Shown here piece by piece: positions 1 through 6,343 of a stretch of DNA of 6,503 nt (positions are counted from its first letter, which is position 1; the number at the start of each line of letters is the position of its first letter). The notes under the pieces are model-generated. The model saw only the letters and a program-made list of their open reading frames with translations. It searched no databases and was not told the origin of the DNA. Source of the stretch: an uncultured Desulfovibrionaceae bacterium (GTDB lineage: Bacteria; Desulfobacterota; Desulfovibrionia; Desulfovibrionales; Desulfovibrionaceae); NCBI GenBank assembly GCA_947074125.1, contig CAMTOM010000084.1, positions 1 to 6,503 on the forward strand. Direction: 5' to 3'. The translations under genes and the position numbers were made by a program.

Positions 1-1017
1 TATACAGGCCTGGAACTTACCCGTCTGCTAGCAGGACACCCCACCATGCGTCTCACTCTGGCAGCTTCACGATCAGAAGCAGGCAAACGTCTGGGGGCAC
101 ACTATCCTTTTCTGGAAAAGCTCCCTGGCGCAGATGTCATTATTTCGCAGCCAGACCCCGACGCCGCAAAAAACTGCGACATCGTTTTCCTGGCAGTACC
201 CCACAACGCTGCCATGACCATGGCCGGAGAACTCGTGAGCCGTGGTATTAAGGTCGTTGACCTCTCAGCAGATTTTCGCATACGCGATCCACAAACATAC
301 GAAAACTGGTACGGCGTCAGTCACACCCAGCGCGAACTCCTTACCAAGGCTGTCTATGGTCTGCCCGAACTCAATGCCGCCGCTATTGCTCAAAGCCTGC
401 TTGTCGCCAATCCTGGCTGCTATCCCTCTTCGGCAATCCTTGGGCTGTATGCCGCACTCAAGCATGAGCTTATCACAACAACAGACATTGTCATTGATGC
501 CAAATCAGGCACAAGCGGCGCCGGACGCAAAGCGGCAACCCCCACTCTTTTCTGTGAAGTGCAGGATACCTTCCGCGCCTATGCCATCGGTGGCAAACAT
601 CGCCACACACCAGAAATAGAACAGGAACTCTCCCATATCGCAGGAAAAGAGATTGTTCTTTCCTTCAATCCGCATCTGCTGCCAGTTAACAGAGGGATCC
701 TGTCCACAATCTACACCCACTGCGCGAATCCGAAACTCACACTCGACGATATTCATGCCCGCTATACAGAAACATGGAAAGAAAGCCGTTGGGTGCGCGT
801 GCTTCCCAAAGGCTCACTTCCCGAACTGCGCTATGTGCGCGGTACCATGTTCTGCGATATAGGCCTGAGTCTCGATTCTCGCACAGGACGGCTCATCATC
901 ACATCCGCCATTGACAACCTGTGCCGAGGCGCATCAGGACAAGCTCTGGCCAACGCCAACCTTATGTGTGGGCTGCCCGTTGAAACAGGTCTTTGCGCAG
1001 CACCACTCATGCCCTGA
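1..1017 (+). CDS. argC: N-acetyl-gamma-glutamyl-phosphate reductase, 5' end cut by window edge
   Basis: ArgC reduces N-acetyl-glutamyl-5-phosphate to the semialdehyde with NADPH in cytoplasmic arginine biosynthesis. The frame is open from base 1 and begins inside the N-terminal nucleotide-binding motif (YTGLEL), so the ATG at 46 is internal and not the start; about 10 residues are missing. Visible length is 338 residues, which with the missing part fits the usual ~345-350. The catalytic Cys lies in NPGCYPS (visible residue 140, codon 418-420), and the His-containing HRHTPE motif is at about residues 200-205. SGTSGAGR and the C-terminal NLCRGASGQA segment are also typical. The stop at 1015-1017 is only 11 bases before hypD, so the two are probably co-transcribed. 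The upstream promoter lies outside the window. Confidence 0.96.
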   Translation, partial: YTGLELTRLLAGHPTMRLTLAASRSEAGKRLGAHYPFLEKLPGADVIISQPDPDAAKNCDIVFLAVPHNAAMTMAGELVSRGIKVVDLSADFRIRDPQTYENWYGVSHTQRELLTKAVYGLPELNAAAIAQSLLVANPGCYPSSAILGLYAALKHELITTTDIVIDAKSGTSGAGRKAATPTLFCEVQDTFRAYAIGGKHRHTPEIEQELSHIAGKEIVLSFNPHLLPVNRGILSTIYTHCANPKLTLDDIHARYTETWKESRWVRVLPKGSLPELRYVRGTMFCDIGLSLDSRTGRLIITSAIDNLCRGASGQALANANLMCGLPVETGLCAAPLMP

Positions 1018-1028
1018 CAGGGAAGATT

Positions 1029-2117
1029 ATGGATATTGATGCCGCACTGAAAAACCCCGCCCTCTGCCCTCCTCTGCTCAAACGCCTTAAACAGACGCTG
1101 GACGGTCGTCCACTGCGTTTTATGGAAGTTTGTGGCACACATACCGTATCCATCTTCCGGAGTGGTCTGCGCAGCCTGCTCCCCTCAAATATCACGCATC
1201 TGTCTGGCCCAGGCTGCCCAGTCTGTGTTACCCATGATGCCGAGGTCGCCGCCTTTCTTGATCTGGCACAGCGTGAGAACCTTATTATCGCCACCTTTGG
1301 TGATCTGTTGCGCGTACCTGGCCCCAACGGAACAAGTCTTAAACATGCCCAGTCACAAGGCGCGCACATTAGTATTGTGTATTCGCCTCTGGACGCTCTG
1401 ACAATTGCCGCCAACAATCCCAAAAATGACGTTGTTTTTCTGGGAGTCGGCTTTGAAACAACAGCTCCCACAATTGCCGCCACCCTTATGGCTGCCCGCC
1501 AGCAGCAATTGGATAACTTTAGTGTGCTTGCCTTTCACAAACTCGTGCCTCCAGCACTGCAAGCCCTCCTGACAGAGCAGGAACAATATATCGACGCCTT
1601 TCTCCTCCCAGGGCATGTCTCCACAATTATTGGCCTTGCCCCCTATTCCTTTCTTCCCGAACACTACCACGTCCCAGGCATCGTAGCTGGCTTTGAAGCG
1701 GCGGATATCCTCCTTGCCCTCTGTCTCATGGCTGAATCTATCCGCGATAAGAAACCTGTGCTCCATAATGCGTATGAACGCGCCGTCTCTTCCGATGGCA
1801 ATCCCAAGGCACGAGAAATTATGGCTCAGGTATTTGAAACCACAAATGCCCTCTGGCGCGGTCTTGGCGAAATACCACAAAGCGGCTTGCGTATCAGAAA
1901 AGAATGGGAAAACATGGATGCCATTACAAGATTTGACCTTACGCTTTCAAACATCCCCACCCGTACCGCCTGCCGCTGCGGCGATGTCCTCAAAGGTCGC
2001 ATCAGCCCCGCAGACTGCCCACTCTTTGGAAAAAAATGTACACCTGCCGCACCCGTCGGCCCCTGTATGGTCTCCACTGAAGGAAGCTGCGCTGCCTACT
2101 TTAAATACGCAGGATAG
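1029..2117 (+). CDS. hypD: hydrogenase maturation protein HypD
   Basis: HypD is the cytoplasmic iron-sulfur scaffold that, with HypC, assembles the Fe(CN)2CO group of NiFe hydrogenases. At 362 residues it is close to the family norm (~370). The conserved cysteines are in CGTHT (C35) and GPGCPVC (C63, C66); the spacing matches E. coli Cys41/69/72. Further family motifs are TFGDLLRVPG, GFETTAPT, LPGHVSTIIG and VAGFEAADIL. The C-terminal cysteine set (C315, C317, C330, C337, C346, C354) supplies the 4Fe-4S ligands. The ATG at 1029 is chosen because AGGGAAG (1019-1025) lies just upstream and DIDAALKNP gives a normal N-terminus. An in-frame TTG at 993 would add 12 residues and overlap argC. It probably shares a transcript with argC. 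Its partner hypC is not in the window. Confidence 0.97.
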   Translation: MDIDAALKNPALCPPLLKRLKQTLDGRPLRFMEVCGTHTVSIFRSGLRSLLPSNITHLSGPGCPVCVTHDAEVAAFLDLAQRENLIIATFGDLLRVPGPNGTSLKHAQSQGAHISIVYSPLDALTIAANNPKNDVVFLGVGFETTAPTIAATLMAARQQQLDNFSVLAFHKLVPPALQALLTEQEQYIDAFLLPGHVSTIIGLAPYSFLPEHYHVPGIVAGFEAADILLALCLMAESIRDKKPVLHNAYERAVSSDGNPKAREIMAQVFETTNALWRGLGEIPQSGLRIRKEWENMDAITRFDLTLSNIPTRTACRCGDVLKGRISPADCPLFGKKCTPAAPVGPCMVSTEGSCAAYFKYAG

Positions 2118-2170
2118 TTTGAGTAAAAGAAGTTTTGTTGGTGAGTGCGATACATGGGGAAAAAGAAGAT

Positions 2171-2198
2171 TGGAATATCACTGTAGATTTCGATACTT
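2171..2198 (+). promoter_or_regulatory. weak candidate sigma70-type promoter for hypE
   Basis: TTGGAA (2171-2176) and GATACT (2193-2198) each match four of six consensus positions and are separated by 16 bases. They sit in the AT-rich spacer about 60 bases before the hypE start. Matches this weak are expected by chance in such sequence, so this is only a candidate. Confidence 0.2.
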
Positions 2199-2227
2199 TT
2201 TTCCTGCCATAGGAAGTAGATGTTGTG

Positions 2228-2246
2228 TTGTCAATTATTAAGACAA
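2228..2246 (+). promoter_or_regulatory. inverted repeat TTGTC-N9-GACAA at the hypE RBS
   Basis: Perfect 5-base arms (2228-2232 and 2242-2246) flank an all-A/T 9-base centre. The right arm touches the ribosome binding site AAGGGAG (2245-2251), which is 5 bases before the hypE ATG. The shape fits a dimeric repressor site. No named regulator can be assigned and short dyads arise by chance. Confidence 0.25.
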
Positions 2247-2256
2247 GGGAGCAGGC

Positions 2257-3276
2257 ATGAGCGGCGACAGTATTCTTCTTGATTATGGGAGTGGCGGCAT
2301 GGCATCCCAGCGCCTTATTCAAGAATGTTTTTTCCGGCATTTTGAAAATCCCATCCTTGCCCGCATGGACGATGCCGCACGTCTGGAAATGCGCTCTCCT
2401 CTCGCCATGAGTACCGACTCTTACACCGTCACCCCTCTTTTTTTTCCTGGGGGGAGTATCGGCACGCTCGCCGTACATGGCACAGTCAATGATGTCGCCA
2501 TGCTGGGCGCACGACCACGCTATATGAGCTGTGCCTTCATTATTGAAGAAGGTTTGCCTATGGACACCCTTGAGCGCGTTGTTGCGGACATGGGACAATG
2601 CGCCCGTGAGGCAGGCATTCTGATTGTCACTGGAGACACCAAAGTCGTCCCCAAAGGCGCCTGTGACAAGCTCTTCATCACAACAACAGGAATTGGAGAG
2701 CTTATTATTCCAGATGGCCCTTCCGGTCATAAAGCACACCCTGGAGATGCCATTCTCATCAGCGGTTCTATGGGCGATCATGGTCTCACGATCATGGCAC
2801 AGCGGGAAGAATTGACTTTTGATACGGCGATACGCTCAGACTCCGCTCCCCTCAATCACATGATTGAAGCACTTATGTGCAAACTCACCTCCGTTCATGT
2901 TTTGCGGGACCCCACCCGTGGAGGTCTTGCCACCACATTGAATGAAATCGCACACCAATCCGACGTTGTTATTGAGATAGAAGAAGAACACATTCCCGTA
3001 CATGATGCGGTAAAAAATACCTGCTCTTTTCTGGGACTCGACCCTCTCTATCTTGCCAATGAAGGAAAATGCCTGTGTATCGTTCCAGAGCAGGAAGCAG
3101 AAGCCGCGTTACATATTATGCGTGCAACACCACAAGGACACGAAGCCGTTCGTATCGGCACCGTCCTGGCAGCAGAGGGAAAAACGAAAGCCGGACAGGT
3201 CATCCTCAAAACACCCATTGGAGGCAAGCGCCTGCTCGGTATGCTTGAAGGAGACCAGCTACCACGCATTTGCTGA
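2257..3276 (+). CDS. hypE: hydrogenase maturation protein HypE (carbamoyl dehydratase)
   Basis: HypE accepts a carbamoyl group from HypF on its C-terminal cysteine, dehydrates it with ATP to a thiocyanate, and passes cyanide to iron on HypC-HypD. The protein is 339 residues (E. coli HypE is 336) and ends precisely in PRIC, with Cys339 the carbamoylation site. N-terminal motifs are LLDYGSGG (7-14) and the HGTVNDVAMLGARP segment typical of the PurM/SelD-like ATP-binding fold. TGDTKVVPKG (125-134), GDHGLTIM and DPTRGGLATT (218-227) follow, with NEGKC near the C-terminal domain. The start is supported by AAGGGAG at 2245-2251, 5 bases before ATG. Nothing is truncated. It pairs functionally with hypD upstream. 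Confidence 0.97.
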   Translation: MSGDSILLDYGSGGMASQRLIQECFFRHFENPILARMDDAARLEMRSPLAMSTDSYTVTPLFFPGGSIGTLAVHGTVNDVAMLGARPRYMSCAFIIEEGLPMDTLERVVADMGQCAREAGILIVTGDTKVVPKGACDKLFITTTGIGELIIPDGPSGHKAHPGDAILISGSMGDHGLTIMAQREELTFDTAIRSDSAPLNHMIEALMCKLTSVHVLRDPTRGGLATTLNEIAHQSDVVIEIEEEHIPVHDAVKNTCSFLGLDPLYLANEGKCLCIVPEQEAEAALHIMRATPQGHEAVRIGTVLAAEGKTKAGQVILKTPIGGKRLLGMLEGDQLPRIC

Positions 3277-3340
3277 TTCCATACGGAGAGAATCGTGAGC
3301 TTGGTGTTTACTACTATGACAGGAAAGGCAGGTACTCAGA

Positions 3341-4336
3341 ATGTGGCATTTTATTGAAAAACAAATACTGGGCATGCAATGGCTTAGTGACCTTTGTGAC
3401 ACTTTCTTGTCTGGCATTGATATTGATACCACATCGCGCATTGGTGGCAGCATTCATTTTTTTCTCTACGATACTCTTAAAATCTTCATCCTGCTTTCAG
3501 TACTGATTTTTTGTATCAGCTTCATCCAAAGCTATTTCCCTCCAGCACGCACTAAAAAAATGTTAAAACGCGTCAAGGGAATCTGGGCAAATACCGCCGC
3601 CGCACTTCTGGGTACAGTCACACCATTCTGTTCCTGTTCATCAATTCCCCTCTTTATTGGCTTTTCAAGCGCAGGACTTCCTGTTGGGGTGACATTCAGC
3701 TTTCTGATTTCCTCACCTTTAGTGGATTTGGCCTCACTCATTATCCTTACAAGTATTTTTGGCTGGAAGATCGCACTTGCCTATGTCGTTATAGGTTTGC
3801 TTCTTGCCGTTCTTGGCGGAACGCTGATAGAAAAGCTTAACATGGAGCGATACGTAGAAAGTTTCATCAAAAATGCTCTGCAAAGCAGCGTTGACGCTCC
3901 AGTACCTTCACTCAAAGAACGTCTGGCCTATGCAGGAAGACAGCTAAAATCCACTGTTAAAAAGGTATTTTGGTATCTCATTATCGGTGTTGCTATTGGC
4001 GCAATCATCCATAACTGGATACCAACAGAATGGATTCAATATATTCTTGGAAAAGACAATCCCTTCTCCGTACTCATCGCAACTATTGTTGGCATCCCAA
4101 TGTATGCTGATATTTTTGGCACAATTCCCATTGCTGAAGCCTTATTTGCAAAAGGAGTCGGTATCGGAACAGTATTGTCATTCATCATGGCAGTAACGGC
4201 ATTATCGCTTCCTTCCATGATTATGATAAAAAAAGCTGTTAAAATGCCGCTCTTGATAACATTTATTGCGATTGTAACAACAGGAATTATTTTTATTGGC
4301 TATTTCTTCAATGCAGTACAGTTTTTATTGATATAA
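3341..4336 (+). CDS. UPF0718-type integral membrane permease (PF03773 family)
   Basis: This 331-residue inner-membrane protein appears to have about eight helices: roughly 38-62, 86-110, 114-137, 142-162, 208-224, 241-257, 271-292 and 302-325. The signature is TPFCSCSSIP (C97 and C99) followed by GFSSAGLPVG and SFLISSPLVD, with a second repeat-like core at VGIPMYADIFGTIP and ALSLPSMIM. Members of this family include the organoarsenical exporter ArsP, but most have unknown substrates. No arsR, arsenite gene or thioredoxin neighbour is visible, so arsenic is not assigned. The ATG at 3341 has GGCAGG at 3327-3332; an internal ATG at 3374 is an alternative. The gene seems more A/T-rich than argC and hypD. 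It lies 64 bases after hypE and may share its transcript. Confidence 0.88.
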   Translation: MWHFIEKQILGMQWLSDLCDTFLSGIDIDTTSRIGGSIHFFLYDTLKIFILLSVLIFCISFIQSYFPPARTKKMLKRVKGIWANTAAALLGTVTPFCSCSSIPLFIGFSSAGLPVGVTFSFLISSPLVDLASLIILTSIFGWKIALAYVVIGLLLAVLGGTLIEKLNMERYVESFIKNALQSSVDAPVPSLKERLAYAGRQLKSTVKKVFWYLIIGVAIGAIIHNWIPTEWIQYILGKDNPFSVLIATIVGIPMYADIFGTIPIAEALFAKGVGIGTVLSFIMAVTALSLPSMIMIKKAVKMPLLITFIAIVTTGIIFIGYFFNAVQFLLI

Positions 4337-4377
4337 ACACACAACCTGGCTGACAGATTACGGCAGGCTATATCGTA
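4337..4377. other. convergent gap between the permease gene and tyrA
   Basis: Forty-one bases separate two converging stop codons. A loose nested inverted repeat exists (GATATA 4330-4335 with TATATC 4369-4374, CCTG 4345-4348 with CAGG 4364-4367). No T-tract follows it in either direction, so no intrinsic terminator is called. Confidence 0.4.
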
Positions 4378-5226
4378 TCACGAGCTTCCTTTTTTTCTTG
4401 CTTCCAGGCTTTTTTCTTTACGCAAGCGCCCATCTCGCAACAATTGACGCAAGTATTCTCCATCCTCATCGGCAAGAGCCTTCCTGTATTCACCAATGTG
4501 CTGCTGAATGGCGTCTACTTCATCAAGAAGAGCCTCTTTATTCATAAGAAAAAGCGTGCTCCACATATCCTCATTCAACTTCGCCACTCGCGTCAGATCC
4601 AAAAAACTCCCCGCACTGAATCCCGTCTCATTCTGAAGCTGTGGACTCTTAATATACGCACTCGAAACCAGATGGGCGAGCTGAGAGGTAAAAGCAATTC
4701 TCCTGTCATGTTCTTCAGGAGAAGAAATGGCGACAGTCGCAAAACCAACATCGTGAGAAAGGCTTCTCGCAAAAGAAATGTCTGACTCTGCTGTTGCGGC
4801 TGTGGGAGTCAGAATCATACTTGCTCCCTCAAACAGGCTCGCGAGAGAATAGTCAAAACCAGAAAACTCACGCCCTGCCATGGGGTGCGCCCCCAAAAAA
4901 CGTACATCCTGCACCGAAAGTATTTCTGTCGCCTGAGCAACAATAACACTTTTTACACCACATGTATCCATCACAAGGCTATCTCTGGCAAAAACAGTGT
5001 GACGCAAAAACTCAAGAGTCACATCAGGATACAGACAGAGAATACTCACATCCGCGCCCTGTATGGCATCTGCGGTAATGATCCTATCAAGAGCACCTTC
5101 AGAAAGCGCTTTTTCGCAAACATCCTGAGAACAATCCAAACCCCACACCGTATGACTGGTTTTCTGCTTCAATGCCTTGCACAGCGAACCACCAATCAAG
5201 CCAAGTCCCACAATCGCAATAATCAT
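4378..5226 (-). CDS. tyrA: prephenate dehydrogenase (TyrA)
   Basis: TyrA oxidatively decarboxylates prephenate to 4-hydroxyphenylpyruvate with NAD(P) in cytoplasmic tyrosine synthesis. The 282-residue protein is a stand-alone dehydrogenase with no chorismate mutase or ACT extension. The Rossmann motif GLGLIGGS is at 7-14, with Asp31 in WGLD at the expected strand-2 end. GAHPMAGRE gives the likely catalytic His114, SQLAHL gives His184, and TRVAKLNEDMW carries Arg212. The helical dimerisation half covers about 165-270. The basic tail (EARKKGSS) is lineage-variable. The start has AGAGGT (5240-5235), 8 bases before ATG. Arogenate specificity cannot be excluded from sequence. The terminator after the preceding gene implies that it has its own promoter, and no other aromatic pathway gene is adjacent. 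Confidence 0.94.
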   Translation of the reverse strand: MIIAIVGLGLIGGSLCKALKQKTSHTVWGLDCSQDVCEKALSEGALDRIITADAIQGADVSILCLYPDVTLEFLRHTVFARDSLVMDTCGVKSVIVAQATEILSVQDVRFLGAHPMAGREFSGFDYSLASLFEGASMILTPTAATAESDISFARSLSHDVGFATVAISSPEEHDRRIAFTSQLAHLVSSAYIKSPQLQNETGFSAGSFLDLTRVAKLNEDMWSTLFLMNKEALLDEVDAIQQHIGEYRKALADEDGEYLRQLLRDGRLRKEKSLEARKKGSS

Positions 5227-5243
5227 ATGGCCACACCTCTGAA

Positions 5244-5274
5244 GAGCTGCTTTTCAATAACTCCAAGCAAGCTC
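5244..5274 (-). promoter_or_regulatory. hairpin in the tyrA leader
   Basis: On the minus strand GAGC-(T)-TGCTT pairs with AAGCAGCTC, giving 9 base pairs with one bulge (5270) around a 12-base loop. The 3' arm ends only 3 bases before the tyrA ribosome binding site at 5240-5235. It could influence translation. There is no T-tract and no Tyr-rich leader peptide, so classical attenuation is not supported. Confidence 0.3.
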
Positions 5275-5319
5275 CGTGAGCAATCTCTTCGGAAAGCTCT
5301 CACACCATCCGCACACTCT

Positions 5320-5344
5320 AAAAAACACTTTCTCCATGAGAAAG
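5320..5344 (-). terminator. intrinsic terminator of the TIGR04076 gene
   Basis: On the minus strand a perfect 7-base stem (CTTTCTC / GAGAAAG, 5344-5338 and 5334-5328) with a 3-base ATG loop is followed by TG and six T residues (5325-5320). It starts on the base right after the TAG stop at 5347-5345. The stem is only moderately G/C-rich, so termination may be partial. It separates this gene from tyrA. Confidence 0.7.
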
Positions 5345-5689
5345 CTAACGCACTGGCGTATACGCAATATCCGAAGTTTCGCCTGTTGCTTCCAGCTTGA
5401 AAATAACAGGACGCAAACCATCATTACAACTGCAAATGGCGACTCCTGGTGTTTTAATCCAGTCAGCATGATAAAAAACATCATTACCAGCACCATGAGC
5501 CAAAGCAAACGCATACTGATAAATGGCCTTCCATGCTTCATCACAAAAGCCTTCAGGCCTGGCATAGTCCGCATAAAAAACCTGTCCTTCCTGCAACATG
5601 GGACAGGCCTTCAATCCTTCCACACCATAAATATCCGCGAGTTCTTTATCAAAAGTCGTTTTTAAGACTGTTATTTTTACTTTTTTCAT
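5345..5689 (-). CDS. TIGR04076 family protein, function unknown
   Basis: This small cytoplasmic-looking protein of 114 residues has no signal peptide or membrane helix. It resembles the TIGR04076 family, recognised by the KVKITVLKTTFD start, the EGQVFYADYARPEGFCDEAW segment, and the C-terminal GVAICSCNDGLRPVIFKLE block. It has four cysteines (29, 49, 86, 88), including a CxC pair in the most conserved block, which could bind metal or be redox-active; that is inference. Three ATG codons stand in a row (5695, 5692, 5689). AGGAG at 5702-5698 is 2, 5 and 8 bases from them, so the third is preferred, and two extra Met are possible. It has its own terminator and a hairpin leader, so it is probably monocistronic. 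Its role is not known. Confidence 0.85.
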   Translation of the reverse strand: MKKVKITVLKTTFDKELADIYGVEGLKACPMLQEGQVFYADYARPEGFCDEAWKAIYQYAFALAHGAGNDVFYHADWIKTPGVAICSCNDGLRPVIFKLEATGETSDIAYTPVR

Positions 5690-5697
5690 CATCATTA

Positions 5698-5702
5698 CTC
5701 CT
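5698..5702 (-). promoter_or_regulatory. ribosome binding site deciding among three tandem ATGs
   Basis: AGGAG on the minus strand precedes ATG-ATG-ATG. Spacing is 2, 5 and 8 bases to the successive ATGs, and only the last two are in the usual range. This favours a start at 5689, with 5692 possible. Confidence 0.65.
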
Positions 5703-5721
5703 GTAACATTCCCTAAAACAG

Positions 5722-5761
5722 ACTAGCAGCAACCAATGTACAGTATTGTGTTGCCGCTAGT
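5722..5761 (-). promoter_or_regulatory. long leader hairpin upstream of the TIGR04076 gene
   Basis: Arms 5722-5733 and 5750-5761 are complementary over 12 bases, with 11 Watson-Crick pairs. An inner 4-base stem (5734-5737 with 5745-5748) follows after a single bulge at 5749, leaving a 7-base loop. The only imperfect pair is G-U in minus-strand RNA but A-C in plus-strand RNA, which points to function as a minus-strand transcript. It is followed by TCTGTTTT, and the ribosome binding site is 20 bases downstream. It may be an attenuator-like leader, a second terminator behind pyrG, or a protein-binding dyad. Confidence 0.6.
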
Positions 5762-5774
5762 GATGTAAGAGAGA

Positions 5775-5802
5775 AAAATAACATATATAAATGAATAAAC
5801 AA
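5775..5802 (-). promoter_or_regulatory. weak candidate promoter for the TIGR04076 gene
   Basis: On the minus strand TTGTTT (5802-5797) and TATTTT (5780-5775) are separated by 16 bases in a very AT-rich stretch. Other overlapping hexamer pairs fit about as well, so the exact position is uncertain. If it is right, the transcript would begin just before the hairpin at 5761-5722. Confidence 0.22.
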
Positions 5803-5838
5803 CTTAAAACATATATTTTCCCATAGCCATCAAAATAC

Positions 5839-5871
5839 AAAAATCTTCCCCAATGCACGGTATGCGGAGAA
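5839..5871 (-). terminator. probable intrinsic terminator of pyrG
   Basis: On the minus strand TTCTCC (5871-5866) pairs with GGGGAA (5851-5846), with one G-U pair. An inner GCAT/GTGC stem surrounds an ACC loop, with a 3-base bulge on one side. GA and then five T residues (5843-5839) follow, with a further TATTTT beyond. It lies about 30 bases after the pyrG stop codon. Confidence 0.5.
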
Positions 5872-5899
5872 TGGCAAATTCCTTAAGTTATACTCTTTT

Positions 5900-6343
5900 C
5901 TAAGGAAGAGCTTTCGTTTTTGCCGCAGCAATAAACTCACGGAAAAGCGGATGTGCCTTCATGGGACGGGATTTGAATTCAGGATGGAACTGACAGCCCA
6001 AAAACCACGGATGGTCAGGAATTTCAACAACTTCAACAAGAGAGCCGTCAGGAGAAGTACCACTAAAGACCATCCCCTTTTCACCAAGGACTTCTTTATA
6101 GGCATTGTTAAATTCATAACGGTGGCGATGGCGCTCTTCCACCATATCACCCTGATACGCAACATGAGCTTTTGTCTCTGGCAATACACGACATGGATAG
6201 GCTCCCAAGCGCATGGTTCCCCCCTTGTCGCTCGCCGCATCGCGCTTCTCAACAGCCTGAGTGCGGAAATCGAACCATTCCGTCATCAAATAAATAACTT
6301 TATGCTCAGTAAGCGCATCAAACTCTTCAGCTTTCGCCACCTC
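5900..6343 (-). CDS. pyrG: CTP synthase, C-terminal part of glutaminase domain (5' end lost)
   Basis: PyrG makes CTP from UTP, ATP and glutamine. Only the end of its class I glutamine amidotransferase domain is cleanly readable here, about 147 residues of a protein usually near 540-550. DKGGTMRLGAYPC, ERHRHRYEFNN, GMVFSGTSPDG and GCQFHPEFKSRP are diagnostic; the last carries the His and Glu of the catalytic triad. The GTG at 6340 is not a real start: the same frame continues to align with the family up to the window edge, interrupted by TAG at 6346-6344 that is probably a sequence error. The stop is TAG at 5902-5900. The gene is separated from the next one by 210 bases and a probable terminator. 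Confidence 0.92.
   Translation of the reverse strand, partial: EVAKAEEFDALTEHKVIYLMTEWFDFRTQAVEKRDAASDKGGTMRLGAYPCRVLPETKAHVAYQGDMVEERHRHRYEFNNAYKEVLGEKGMVFSGTSPDGSLVEVVEIPDHPWFLGCQFHPEFKSRPMKAHPLFREFIAAAKTKALP

Larger units (their letters stand above)
2118..2256 (+). other. AT-rich hypD-hypE intergenic spacer
   Basis: These 139 bases are distinctly richer in A/T than the flanking genes and contain no convincing small ORF. No hairpin with a T-tract follows the hypD stop, so read-through into hypE remains possible. The spacer holds a weak candidate promoter, a short TTCCT/AGGAA inverted repeat (2202-2216) and a TTGTC/GACAA dyad next to the hypE ribosome binding site. hypD and hypE are commonly adjacent or overlapping, so a spacer this long suggests separate expression control of hypE. 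That last point is inference. Confidence 0.6.

Noticed and set aside
1693..2241. 182-codon plus-strand frame running from hypD into the spacer
   Set aside because: It is a shifted frame of hypD for most of its length, and the spacer part has no start, RBS or family signal.
2101..2781. 226-codon open frame on the minus strand spanning the start of hypE and the spacer
   Set aside because: Mostly antisense to clearly real hypE; the product has no recognisable family features.
4330..4374. Nested inverted repeat between the permease and tyrA stops, considered as a bidirectional terminator
   Set aside because: The stem is broken and there is no T-tract on either strand.
4885..5400. 171-codon plus-strand frame opposite tyrA
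   Set aside because: Antisense to a well-supported tyrA; lysine/threonine-rich product without motifs.
5254..5574. 106-codon minus-strand frame with a hydrophobic, Met-rich product that could look like a membrane protein
   Set aside because: Shifted frame of the TIGR04076 gene, and it crosses that gene's terminator.
5804..5830. Eight-codon minus-strand micro-ORF in the pyrG-TIGR04076 spacer
   Set aside because: No ribosome binding site, trivial length, and no amino-acid pattern suggesting a leader peptide.
5879..5907. TTCCTTA/TAAGGAA inverted repeat around the pyrG stop codon
   Set aside because: It has a 15-base loop, a low-G/C stem and only three T after it; the hairpin at 5846-5871 with a five-T tract is a better terminator.
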